From an uncultured Bacilli bacterium (GTDB lineage Bacteria; Bacillota_I; Bacilli_A; RF39; UBA660), in contig CAKOJJ010000006.1 in assembly GCA_934089275.1 (NCBI GenBank), forward strand, positions 1 through 50,730: 50,730 nt of DNA, given 5' to 3'. Below, piece after piece: positions 15,775 through 25,013 of this stretch (position 1 is the stretch's first letter; the number at the start of each line of letters is the position of its first letter). Below the pieces are notes generated by a model. The model had not been told where the DNA came from. It did no database searches and saw nothing but the letters and a program-made list of their open reading frames with translations. Both the position numbers and the translations under genes were made by a program.

Positions 15775-17816
15775 TAGTTTTTATATTTATCTTTCTCACT
15801 ATTTAAACACATAATATTTGAAAGTTCATTTAACTTTTTGTTTTCTTCTTCCAAACTATTTCCTAAATGTTCAAAATAGTTTTCTTTAATAACTTTATTA
15901 CTTATATTTACTTTAGTTGTAATTTCATTATTGATTTGATTTAATTCCTCAGTTGTATAAGTCTTATCAGTATAATATTTTATCTTATTCTTTTTAGCAT
16001 TATAATAAGCTATTTCATTTTTCCATGAACCATCTGCAAAAACGGTTAAACTCTTAGCATCACTGCTGAAAAGATCAGTACCTAAATAAAGTCTAGGATC
16101 ATAATCTAAATCAAATAGATTTGCAATTGTTGGTAAAATATTTAAATAGAAAGTATATTCACTAAATTTCTTTGGTTCAATTGTAGAATTATATATTACA
16201 AATGGAACTTGTTCAGCATTCATATCTTCATTTGCATCATAATCTAATACTTCATTTAAATGATCTTTACTTATTCCATAAGGATAATGATCTCCATATA
16301 AAACTATAACAGTATCATCTAAAATTCCACGACTCTTTAATCCTTCAAGAAGAATTCCTAAACCATCATCAAGTATTTTTAATTTAGACATATATCTTCT
16401 AACATCACTTGAATATCCAGTTCCATTCGTCATGCTGTAATATTTATCTCCTTGGATTGAACTTGTACTATAAGGTTGATGAGAAGAAACAGTAGTAAGC
16501 CATGTCATAAAATGTTCATTATTGCTTGTTTTCTTATCAATTATTTTTAAAACGGCTTCCATAAATTCATCATCATTTGCCCAGTTACTATAATCATTTG
16601 AATAATTAATACCAAGTTTTTGAACACCATAGTATTCTCCACTACCCATATTTTTATGAATTGTACGTCTTGGATAATATGCTTCAGTATAATCATGACT
16701 TGAGAAAGTTACATAGTTTTGTTTATTAAATAAATTAAATATACTTTCATAATAAGTATTTGCTTTATACTTACTTGCAGTACATGTATTATATATAGAA
16801 TATAAAGAAGTCATTCCACTGAATTCGTTATTCATTGTTGCACATGAATTTCTTGGACTATAATTATTTTCCCAAGACCAACCTTCAGAATATAATTTAT
16901 AGAAATTAGGGTAGTATTCAGGATTAATAAATATATCGTTTGCTGACTCCATCATTATAACTATTAAATTCTTATCTTTAAACATACCTGTATAATCATT
17001 TTTATCTGTTATAGTTTGATTAATAAAATAATTACTTAAAGCTTTATATTCAGAATTATTTTCATTCTCAATAACAGCATTAAAAGCTGTATCATCAATT
17101 ATTCTCGTTTTATCAGTTATTTCTTTATCATCATTTTTATCATTTACATAATCTTCTATTATTGTAACTGGATGTATAATTGCTTTTACATCTAAAATAC
17201 CAAATCCAGTTGTACCAAATTGTTCAATTGTTAAACTTGGATTAGAAGCTGTTAAAAACAAATTCATATTTGATGTAGTTTGAAGTTTATTTTGAAAAGC
17301 ATCATAGTTTATTGTTATAAAAAAGAAATTACCAAATAAAAGTAAAATAACAAACGTATTAATAAATTGTTTTTTTAAACTAAATTTATAATCTTCTTTA
17401 TCTAAAAATATAAAATAAAGAATAGTTAATATAAACGGAATAAAAGTTAAGAAATAAATAATTTTAAAACTTAAAAAGAAGTCTTTAATGTAATCAACTA
17501 CTGCACCAAATTGACTTGATGTTTGTAAAGACATATAAACACCTAAAAAGTTATAAAATCCTGCTTGAGCACAAGCATAAGCTGATATTACAAAATTAAC
17601 AATAGATGTACATATGATTCGTGCCTTTCTTGGAATATTACCCAAAATAAGAGCAAATATTGATGATACAAAAACAGATGAAAAAAATATTCTAATCATA
17701 GAAACATCTAGTAACTTAGAACCATTTATTAACTTAAAAATTATATCAACAATTAATATATTTATTAATATTATAAAGAAAGTTTTTATATAATTGTTAT
17801 TAAAATATTTCTTCAT
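15774..17816 (-). CDS. LTA synthase family protein (sulfatase fold)
   Basis: 680 aa from ATG 17814-17816, preceded by AGAGGAAGTG. The N-terminal ~180 residues hold about five membrane segments; the extracellular part is a sulfatase-fold LtaS-like domain. Visible motifs: LIVIMMESANDIF (first metal Glu), NSCATMNNEFSGMTSLY (Thr nucleophile, family form TSDAEF), SSHQPYS and DTVIVLYGDHYPYG (metal Asp-His). Such enzymes transfer glycerol-phosphate from phosphatidylglycerol to build lipoteichoic acid, or act as related phosphotransferases. All metal ligands appear present. The NSCATMN variation around the nucleophile departs from canonical LtaS, so the donor could differ. The gene appears monocistronic. 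Confidence 0.9.
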   Translation of the reverse strand: MKKYFNNNYIKTFFIILINILIVDIIFKLINGSKLLDVSMIRIFFSSVFVSSIFALILGNIPRKARIICTSIVNFVISAYACAQAGFYNFLGVYMSLQTSSQFGAVVDYIKDFFLSFKIIYFLTFIPFILTILYFIFLDKEDYKFSLKKQFINTFVILLLFGNFFFITINYDAFQNKLQTTSNMNLFLTASNPSLTIEQFGTTGFGILDVKAIIHPVTIIEDYVNDKNDDKEITDKTRIIDDTAFNAVIENENNSEYKALSNYFINQTITDKNDYTGMFKDKNLIVIMMESANDIFINPEYYPNFYKLYSEGWSWENNYSPRNSCATMNNEFSGMTSLYSIYNTCTASKYKANTYYESIFNLFNKQNYVTFSSHDYTEAYYPRRTIHKNMGSGEYYGVQKLGINYSNDYSNWANDDEFMEAVLKIIDKKTSNNEHFMTWLTTVSSHQPYSTSSIQGDKYYSMTNGTGYSSDVRRYMSKLKILDDGLGILLEGLKSRGILDDTVIVLYGDHYPYGISKDHLNEVLDYDANEDMNAEQVPFVIYNSTIEPKKFSEYTFYLNILPTIANLFDLDYDPRLYLGTDLFSSDAKSLTVFADGSWKNEIAYYNAKKNKIKYYTDKTYTTEELNQINNEITTKVNISNKVIKENYFEHLGNSLEEENKKLNELSNIMCLNSEKDKYKN

Positions 17817-17979
17817 AAAAACACTTCCTCTTTTATAAAACATTATAATGATATCATAGTTTTATGAAATTAAAAAGAACAAAAAATAAAATTTGTTCAT
17901 TTTCTATATTATATTCAAATTAGTATAGAAAAAGTTCTAGATTTTTGATATTCTTATAATGAAGAATAAGGGTGATATT

Positions 17980-19734
17980 ATGTTTGGTAATATAATAAAA
18001 TTTGAAAAATCTAAAATATATGTAGAAAATATTAAAAAAATAGCAGATACAAATTATATCGGATTTCATGTTGTTTTTGAGGAACCAAACCACAAAATAG
18101 TTGGAGAAATTGTTGAAATAAATAAAGAGTTTATAGGCATTCAATTAATTGGTGAAATTGTTGATGGGATTTTTGCCAATGGGGTTATGAAAAAACCAGG
18201 AATGAACACAATAGCAAGAATAATTTATAAATCAGAACTTGAACTTATTTTAGGAAATCAAGACTTATCAAACAGAAGTAACTTACTTATAGGTACATCT
18301 CCTATATATAAGGATTATATTATTACTTCTAATATTAATGAATTCTTTGCTAATCACTTTGCTGTAATTGGTAACACCGGTTCTGGTAAAAGTTGTGGTT
18401 TATCTAGATTAATACAAAATGTTTTTTTCACAGCTAATAATAATATACCAGTAAATGCTCATATGTGTTTATTTGATGTTTATGGCGAATATTACAATAC
18501 ATTTGATGAAATGGATAAATTTGTAGGTCTTCATTTTAAAAAGTACACAACAGAAATACATTTTGGAGATTCTAATTTACTTACTATACCAGCATATCTT
18601 TTAACAGTAGATGATCTTGCCATTCTTTTAGGAGTAAAAGATTCATCTCAATTACCAATACTTTCTAAATCACTTGAACTTGTTAGAATATTTAGTTCAA
18701 ACGATCCTAAATCAGTAGATTATAAAAATGATATTATTGCTAAAACCGTTCTTGATATTTTATCGAGTGGAAAAAATTCAACTCAAATAAGAGATCAAGT
18801 TATCTCAATACTTACAACTTATCATACTGAAGCTATTAACTTAGATTCAAAAATAAGACAACCAGGTTATGAAAGAACTTTAAGACAATGTTTAAATATT
18901 GATGATCAAGGAAAAATCAATGCTTTAGCTTTAGTTATTAATTTTTTACAAACCTACGTAAAAATAGATTTAGATGTAGATTTAGGAGAAAATATAACTT
19001 ATACATTAAGTGATTTATATTATGCTTTAGAGTTTGCTTTAATAAGTGAAGGAATTTTAACAAGTGAATCAGCATTCGATAAAAATAATATTTTAAAATC
19101 AAGACTTCATTCTATTATCAACAGTGATAAAAATGAATTCTTTAAATTTGATAGATATATGTCTAGAGCTGAATTCGTTGAAAATTTCTTTAAAATAAAT
19201 GGTGAAAATGTTCAATTAGTAGATATCAATCTTTCATTTATAGAAGATTCATTTGCAAAATGTTTAACAAAAATATTTTCAAGAGTGTTCTTTGAACATA
19301 CAACAAGTTTACAAAATAGAGGATCTTATCCAATACATATTATTCTAGAAGAAGCACATAGATATGTTCAAAATGATTCAGATATAAACGTATTAGGATA
19401 TAATATATTTGATAGAATTACAAAAGAAGGAAGAAAATATGGAACCATTTTAGGATTTGTTACTCAAAGACCAAATGAATTATCTAAAACAGCTTTATCT
19501 CAATGTTCTAACTTCGTTGTATTTAGACTTTTCTATCCTGAAGATCTGGAAATAGTAAAAGGAATTTCATCAAATGTTACAGATGAAACACTAGAAAAAA
19601 TAAAAACATTAAAACCAGGAATGGGACTAGTATTTGGAACAGCATTTAAAGTTCCACTTCTAGTAAAATTCCCACTTCCTAATCCAATGCCAATATCTAC
19701 ATCAATTAAAATAGATAAAATTTGGTATCAATAA
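17980..19734 (+). CDS. HerA-like hexameric ATPase (DUF87)
   Basis: 584 aa from ATG 17980, after AAGGGTGATATT; an in-frame ATG seven codons earlier has no site. Domains: N-terminal HAS beta-barrel (1-75), then the HerA/FtsK-type P-loop with Walker A GNTGSGKS (131-138), Walker B IILEEAHRY, and the conserved C-terminal VTQRPNELSKTALSQCSN. HerA proteins form DNA-translocating rings; in archaea with NurA nuclease, in bacteria often with SIR2, DUF4297 or other nucleases in antiphage systems. No nuclease partner is adjacent, so it may be a housekeeping stand-alone bacterial HerA. It is divergent from the LtaS-like gene and has its own terminator. Confidence 0.9.
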   Translation: MFGNIIKFEKSKIYVENIKKIADTNYIGFHVVFEEPNHKIVGEIVEINKEFIGIQLIGEIVDGIFANGVMKKPGMNTIARIIYKSELELILGNQDLSNRSNLLIGTSPIYKDYIITSNINEFFANHFAVIGNTGSGKSCGLSRLIQNVFFTANNNIPVNAHMCLFDVYGEYYNTFDEMDKFVGLHFKKYTTEIHFGDSNLLTIPAYLLTVDDLAILLGVKDSSQLPILSKSLELVRIFSSNDPKSVDYKNDIIAKTVLDILSSGKNSTQIRDQVISILTTYHTEAINLDSKIRQPGYERTLRQCLNIDDQGKINALALVINFLQTYVKIDLDVDLGENITYTLSDLYYALEFALISEGILTSESAFDKNNILKSRLHSIINSDKNEFFKFDRYMSRAEFVENFFKINGENVQLVDINLSFIEDSFAKCLTKIFSRVFFEHTTSLQNRGSYPIHIILEEAHRYVQNDSDINVLGYNIFDRITKEGRKYGTILGFVTQRPNELSKTALSQCSNFVVFRLFYPEDLEIVKGISSNVTDETLEKIKTLKPGMGLVFGTAFKVPLLVKFPLPNPMPISTSIKIDKIWYQ

Positions 19735-19758
19735 AGACGAAAAGTCTTTATTTTTTTT
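19730..19758 (+). terminator. Terminator of the herA-like gene
   Basis: AATAAAGAC / GTCTTTATT perfect stem with GAAAA loop, then T7; contains the gene's stop codon. Confidence 0.88.
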
Positions 19759-19764
19759 GCAAAT

Positions 19765-19798
19765 AAAAAGTTGATAACACATTTATTATCAACTTTTT
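19765..19798 (-). terminator. Terminator of the giant surface-protein locus
   Basis: AAAAAGTTGATAA / TTATCAACTTTTT 13-bp stem with an 8-nt loop, with flanking A/T runs; it can work on both strands but directly follows the stop of the 19801-20202 gene. Confidence 0.85.
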
Positions 19799-19800
19799 TA

Positions 19801-20202
19801 TTATTTATTAATTTTATAAGTAAGTTTATCTGAATCACTTAAATCTTGGTCAATGCTTATTCTTAATACTTTTCCTTCATCTTTTTCAAGAGTTTCTCCT
19901 ATGTATCCTGTAAGAGTTGTTGTTTTATCTTTTCCTTCTAGTATTACATTTATTGTTTTTAAATTATATACTTCTCCACTTTCATTATATACGTTTGCTG
20001 TAAATGTACTTACTCCATCTTTGTATTCTAAACTTGCATCTTCCATTGATAATCCATCTACTGTTTGATTTCTTAAATATCCTGTATTTGGATTACTTAA
20101 TGTATTTCTTATTATCAATCCTGCAACTACTACTAGGAAGATACTTCCTAGTATAATTGCTGTTCTTTTATTTTCTTTTATCATTTCTATAATTTTTTTC
20201 AT
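19801..20202 (-). CDS. Membrane-anchored small protein with FxLYD-like domain
   Basis: 133 aa. The start is MKKIIEMIKENKR, followed by one membrane segment (TAIILGSIFLVVVAGLIIR) and an extracellular beta-rich domain of about 90 residues. LEYKDGVSTFTANVYNESG resembles the FxLYD/DUF4352-like immunoglobulin-type fold of Firmicutes envelope proteins. It lies 23 bases after the giant surface-protein gene with its own AAGGAGAG site and shares that transcript, so it may help anchor or fold the giant protein (inference from position). Confidence 0.75.
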   Translation of the reverse strand: MKKIIEMIKENKRTAIILGSIFLVVVAGLIIRNTLSNPNTGYLRNQTVDGLSMEDASLEYKDGVSTFTANVYNESGEVYNLKTINVILEGKDKTTTLTGYIGETLEKDEGKVLRISIDQDLSDSDKLTYKINK

Positions 20203-20225
20203 CTTTTACTCTCCTTATAAAATTA

Positions 20226-23200
20226 TTATGGATTAGTTGTTTCTTCTGTTGTTGGTTCAGTGGTTTGTTCTTCTTTCTCTTTTATTGTAACATTTTTAGT
20301 AATGCTTTTGCTAATATTTGCTCCGTTAGTTACTATACATGTTATTTCGTATGTTCCGACTTCCAATTCGTTTGTATTAGTTACTTCAATTTCACCTATT
20401 TTACAAACTGCTGTTCCACCACTTTTACCGACTACATAATTTGTAGGCAATTTTATATCAGTGTCTTTATCTATAGATTCATCTAAATCCAAGCTTATTT
20501 CTGGTTCTACATTGTCTATGCTTGTTATTACATAACTGCTACTTCCAGCTACTTTTCCATCTTTTAAAATCCTTGTAAATATAACAGTCTCTTCAGTTAT
20601 TGTTATAGGTTCAGTATATTCTATCCATGTATTTCCTAAATCTAAACTATACTCATTTTTATAGCCTTCTGGATATATTACTTCTATTGTTTTACTGGTT
20701 GACCAGTTTATATCATTTATTACTATATCTGGTAATGATTCTTCTTTTTCTAATTCTTTTCTAATATTTATTTCATTTATTGTTAATTCTTTACTTCCAG
20801 CATTTATTATAAATTTATAAGAATCATCTGGAATGTTGATAACTGTTAAGTTATTAACAAATGTTGTATTTAATAATTCTACATTGTCTTTATCATATAT
20901 CTTTATTGTTGCATCACTTGATGGTTCACTTCCTAAATAGAATCTTAAACTTTTACCTATTGTATCTTTTGATACAGTAAATTCGTAATCACGATTCATT
21001 TGAAGAGTTGCACCAGATTCCATATTACCATCAAAAGTTTTATAAGGTATACCATATAAACTTGAAACTGTATAAGTTATAACATCAGTTTCAGTTTTAT
21101 CCGAATTTATTCCTTTAGCCTGAACTATAGTTTCTGCTTCTACAAAGAATGAATCTTTATATTCTAACCATGTAGATCCATTATCAATACTATATAATTT
21201 CTTACTTATTGTTGAAAAATAGTTAATTGTTATTTCATATTTTTCTGTTTCAGTTTTAGTAAGTAATATATTTGGATAAGAATAACTAGAAGTTATAGAT
21301 ATCGGTTGAAGTTGAGTGAATGTTACTGTTCCACTACCACCAGCTCCACCTTTTGAATTATTTACTCCAATTCCTCCAGATACATTTATTAATCCTTTAT
21401 TGCCATCTTCTATGATTTGATTAGTAAATATATTTATACTTCCTCCGCCTGATGAACCTGCAGCTCCCATTGTTCCTCCAGCTCCACCATTGGCTCCAAC
21501 TGCTGATATAGTTCCTAAATTTTCATATCCTGCAGCATATATTACTAATAATCCACCTGTTCCATTTGCTCCTTTATTATTACCTTTTCCTCCAGGATTT
21601 CCAGCTCCTCCTGCATAAACTCCATCACCACCAGCTCCGCCATTTGGAGATCCAGTAGTTGTACCAGAATATAAGTTTCCTCCACCGGTTCCTCCTGAAT
21701 AACTTGTTCCTGCTCCTCCGGTTGAAGTTCCTGTATAAAGATATCCAGATCCTCCGCCTCCGGTTTGTCTTCCACTTCCTGCAATTCCAGCTACACCATT
21801 TTTATAACCTTGTCTAGAGGTTGTTACAGATCCAGATCCTCCTTCGGCTGGTACATATTCATATGTTCCATCTGTATTCTTCCATAAGTATACATTTTGT
21901 CCTTCGGCTTTTGCTCCATGTGAATTATCTATTGTTCCTTTGTTTGTTAACTTTCCTGTTACATATAATGTGAATCCTTTTGGTCCTCCATAACTTTCAT
22001 CATAATATGGAGCTACTGTTACTCCTTCATCGATTTCCAAATCTCCATTTACTTTTACTATTACCATATTTTGTGCATAATCATTTTCCGTTGCTACGTC
22101 TTTTGCATCTCCAAATATCTTATTCTCTGTAAAATGTTGATTTCCTTCTAATGTTATCATATGTATTGGATAGTTTTCTCCATTTACTATGAAATAATAA
22201 TATCCAGTTTTTAAATTATTACTATTTATTATACTTAAAATACTCTCTCCTTTTATTGTTACACTTTCTTTGTATTTTTCTTTATCTTGTTCTATGATTT
22301 CTTTTAAGTCATAATATTGGCCGTTTCGGATTTCTCCTATATTAAGTGTTCCTTCTCCTCCGGCTCCACCAGTAGATTTATTTACTCCAATTCCTCCTGC
22401 TTTATTAGCAGTTCCTAATAATTCATTATATCTAGTATCTGTTATTATTCCTAATTGATCAATTCCAGTTGATTGGTTAGTAAATATATTTATACTTCCT
22501 CCGCCTGATGAACCTGCAGCTCCCATTGTTCCTCCAGCTCCACCATTGGCTCCAACTGCTGATATAGTTCCTAAATTTTCATATCCTGCAGCATATATTA
22601 CTAATAATCCACCTGTTCCATTTGCTCCTTTATTATTACCTTTTCCTCCAGGATTTCCAGCTCCTCCTGCATAAACTCCATCACCACCAGCTCCGCCATT
22701 TGGAGATCCAGTAGTTGTACCAGAATATAAGTTTCCTCCACCGGTTCCTCCTGAATAACTTGTTCCTGCTCCTCCGGTTGAAGTTCCTGTATAAAGATAT
22801 CCAGATCCTCCGCCTCCGGTTTGTCTTCCACTTCCTGCAATTCCAGCTACACCATTTTTATAACCTTGTCTAGAGGTTGTTACAGATCCAGATCCTCCTT
22901 CGGCTGGTACATATTCATATGTCCCATCTGTATTCTTCCATAAGTATACATTTTGTCCTTCGGCTTTTGCTCCGTGTGAATTATCTATTGTTCCTTTATT
23001 TGTTAATTTTCCTGTTACATATAATGTGAATCCTTTTGGTCCTCCATAACTTTCATCATAGTATGGAGCTACTGTTACACCTTCATCGATTTCCAAATCT
23101 CCATTTACTTTTACTATTACCATATTTTGTGCATATGTATCTTCTGTTGCTACATCTTTTGCATCTCCAAATGTCTTATTTTCTGTAAAATGTTGATTTC

Positions 23201-24980
23201 CTTCTAATGTAAATACATGTACAGAATATACTTCTTCAGCAACTTTTATTGAATATCTTCCTGTTATTACATCATCACTTGAAATTGCTTCTAATATACT
23301 ATTAGCTTCTATGTCACCTAATTGGATAACTTTTATATTTTTTTCTACTGATGCTTTTCTTCCTGCACCTGTTATTGCTGTACATTTTATTGTATGTTCT
23401 CCTTCAGTTAATTCATTTAAGTTTGTTACAACTTTGTTTCCATCTTTACATTCTACTGTTGTTCCTGATGGAGTTTCTTTATAGTATGTTGGAACTTTTA
23501 AATCATATCCTAATTGGATTTTGTTTCCTATCTCAAGTTCTATTACAGGTTCTGTTGGGTCTATTCTTGTTACTATGAAATTGCTTGCTCCAATTACTTT
23601 TTCTTCTCTTATTGTTCTTGCTATTACATTTGTTGGTTCTATTAATTTTATTGGACCTTTATATGTATTCCATGTTGCTCCATTATCTATTGAATATTCA
23701 TTTTGATATTCTTCATTATAGTATGTAATTGTTGCTACCTTCTCTGGTGCCCATCCTCCTTCATTAATCTTTATTATTGGTGTGTATTCTCCTATTAGGT
23801 TTCTACTTCCTTGTAACTCGATTTCTCTTACTTCTAAAGCATCACTTCCAGAATTTATTTCTACGTAGTATGTATCTTCTGGAATTTCTACTATTGTTAA
23901 TACTCCTACTGTTTCTGTTGTACTTAGTAATGTTTTATTTTTATCATACATCTTTATTGTTGATGTAGTTGATACAGTATTTCCTGTATATATCTTTATC
24001 TTTTCTCCATATAGATTATTATTTACTGTGAATATTCTACTTGTATTTTTTGCTTGTTTTTCACTTGTTTCTAAATCTTTATCATAGGTTTTCTCTCCAA
24101 CTGCATTTGTTGGTATTGTTACTTTTCCATTTGATGTAAATTCTAATCCTGTACTCTCTCTTACACTTTTAGCTATTATATCTCCACTTGCTAGAGTTAT
24201 ACCTCCTGTGTATTCTGTCCATGTTACTCCATTATCTGTTGAGTAATAATTTGTTACATCTGTTGTATTTGTATCATATGCGATATATGATGGTCTTCCT
24301 AAAATCATTCCTGTACTTGTTAACATTGGATATCCATCACTTGCATTTATCACTGGAGCTTCAAATTTATTTAAATCTAGTACGTATGTTATCTCTTTTA
24401 CCTCTTGTTCATTTCCGGCTTCATCTATTCCTTTGGCATATATTGTTAAACTTCCATCCTCATTTTTTAAATCGAATAAATCATATGAACTTAATGTAAA
24501 TTTTTCTTTATAGCTTTGATATTTTCCACTTTCTCCTACTTTATAGAATTTTGTTACAGCATCTCCATAATCTATTTCTACTTCTGTACTTGTTCCTACT
24601 GTTGTTGAAAGTACATTTATTGTTATATCAGGCGCTGTTTTATCTATATTAGTTACTTCAATTTCTTTTATTGTTTCATTTCCTAATGCATCTATTGCAT
24701 AGAATGTATATATTCCATTTTCTTCTATTGTTATTGTACTTGGATTCTTTAATCCGTTTCCATTCTTTTGGAAGTAATCCATCTTTTTACTTCCAACTTC
24801 ATATAGTAAACTATCTACTTCTCCATCATCTTTTGCTCTGATTAGAAGTGTTACTCTTTGTTTTGGTGTTTCCAAGTCTCCTGTTACTATTATTTCTGGT
24901 CCAGTGGAATCGATGTTGTTTATTCTTTGTTCGGCTATTTCACTGTCATTTCCATCGATATCAATTCCCTTCGCATACAC
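20226..24980 (-). CDS. Giant repeat surface protein, C-terminal part (downstream of in-frame stop)
   Basis: 1,584 codons, in the same frame as 25014-29279 and separated from it by one TAA (25014-25016) and 11 sense codons. Most likely it is the rest of a single ~3,000-aa gene. Content: more beta-sandwich repeats of the YSIDNGxTWxEY type (CHB_HEX_C/Fn3-associated-like), two carbohydrate-binding-like segments, two near-identical ~245-aa modules with a Gly-rich core (GGAGGDGVYAGGAGNPGGKG), and an acidic Thr/Glu tail (EEQTTEPTTEETTNP). There is no LPXTG motif. The GTG at 24978-24980 has only AAGGA three bases away, a poor start. If not translated by read-through or reversion, this half is silent. 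Confidence 0.7.
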   Translation of the reverse strand: MYAKGIDIDGNDSEIAEQRINNIDSTGPEIIVTGDLETPKQRVTLLIRAKDDGEVDSLLYEVGSKKMDYFQKNGNGLKNPSTITIEENGIYTFYAIDALGNETIKEIEVTNIDKTAPDITINVLSTTVGTSTEVEIDYGDAVTKFYKVGESGKYQSYKEKFTLSSYDLFDLKNEDGSLTIYAKGIDEAGNEQEVKEITYVLDLNKFEAPVINASDGYPMLTSTGMILGRPSYIAYDTNTTDVTNYYSTDNGVTWTEYTGGITLASGDIIAKSVRESTGLEFTSNGKVTIPTNAVGEKTYDKDLETSEKQAKNTSRIFTVNNNLYGEKIKIYTGNTVSTTSTIKMYDKNKTLLSTTETVGVLTIVEIPEDTYYVEINSGSDALEVREIELQGSRNLIGEYTPIIKINEGGWAPEKVATITYYNEEYQNEYSIDNGATWNTYKGPIKLIEPTNVIARTIREEKVIGASNFIVTRIDPTEPVIELEIGNKIQLGYDLKVPTYYKETPSGTTVECKDGNKVVTNLNELTEGEHTIKCTAITGAGRKASVEKNIKVIQLGDIEANSILEAISSDDVITGRYSIKVAEEVYSVHVFTLEGNQHFTENKTFGDAKDVATEDTYAQNMVIVKVNGDLEIDEGVTVAPYYDESYGGPKGFTLYVTGKLTNKGTIDNSHGAKAEGQNVYLWKNTDGTYEYVPAEGGSGSVTTSRQGYKNGVAGIAGSGRQTGGGGSGYLYTGTSTGGAGTSYSGGTGGGNLYSGTTTGSPNGGAGGDGVYAGGAGNPGGKGNNKGANGTGGLLVIYAAGYENLGTISAVGANGGAGGTMGAAGSSGGGSINIFTNQSTGIDQLGIITDTRYNELLGTANKAGGIGVNKSTGGAGGEGTLNIGEIRNGQYYDLKEIIEQDKEKYKESVTIKGESILSIINSNNLKTGYYYFIVNGENYPIHMITLEGNQHFTENKIFGDAKDVATENDYAQNMVIVKVNGDLEIDEGVTVAPYYDESYGGPKGFTLYVTGKLTNKGTIDNSHGAKAEGQNVYLWKNTDGTYEYVPAEGGSGSVTTSRQGYKNGVAGIAGSGRQTGGGGSGYLYTGTSTGGAGTSYSGGTGGGNLYSGTTTGSPNGGAGGDGVYAGGAGNPGGKGNNKGANGTGGLLVIYAAGYENLGTISAVGANGGAGGTMGAAGSSGGGSINIFTNQIIEDGNKGLINVSGGIGVNNSKGGAGGSGTVTFTQLQPISITSSYSYPNILLTKTETEKYEITINYFSTISKKLYSIDNGSTWLEYKDSFFVEAETIVQAKGINSDKTETDVITYTVSSLYGIPYKTFDGNMESGATLQMNRDYEFTVSKDTIGKSLRFYLGSEPSSDATIKIYDKDNVELLNTTFVNNLTVINIPDDSYKFIINAGSKELTINEINIRKELEKEESLPDIVINDINWSTSKTIEVIYPEGYKNEYSLDLGNTWIEYTEPITITEETVIFTRILKDGKVAGSSSYVITSIDNVEPEISLDLDESIDKDTDIKLPTNYVVGKSGGTAVCKIGEIEVTNTNELEVGTYEITCIVTNGANISKSITKNVTIKEKEEQTTEPTTEETTNP
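21421..22155 (-). repeat. Gly-rich module, copy 2 (direct repeat with 22477-23211)
   Basis: About 735 bases that recur 1,056 bases away. From 21421 to about 21860 I see no difference between the copies; the remainder differs at scattered single positions. It encodes TLEGNQHFTENK through GGGSINIFTNQ. Confidence 0.9.
22477..23211 (-). repeat. Gly-rich module, copy 1 (direct repeat with 21421-22155)
   Basis: Partner of the 21421-22155 module, same orientation and reading frame. The intervening ~320 bases (22156-22476) are not near-identical to anything else in the gene. Confidence 0.9.
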
Positions 24981-25013
24981 GATTCCTTTTTTTCCTACTT
25001 TAAACTTTCCTGT

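Noticed and set aside
17884..17905. GAACAAA/TTTGTTC hairpin between the LtaS-like and herA-like genes
   Set aside because: No adjacent T-run and the genes are divergent, so a terminator is not needed; could be an operator but nothing supports it.
21545..22840. Two identical 79-aa minus-strand frames (21545-21784 and 22601-22840) rich in Glu/Gln
   Set aside because: They are out-of-frame readings of the duplicated Gly-rich module and have no ribosome-binding sites.
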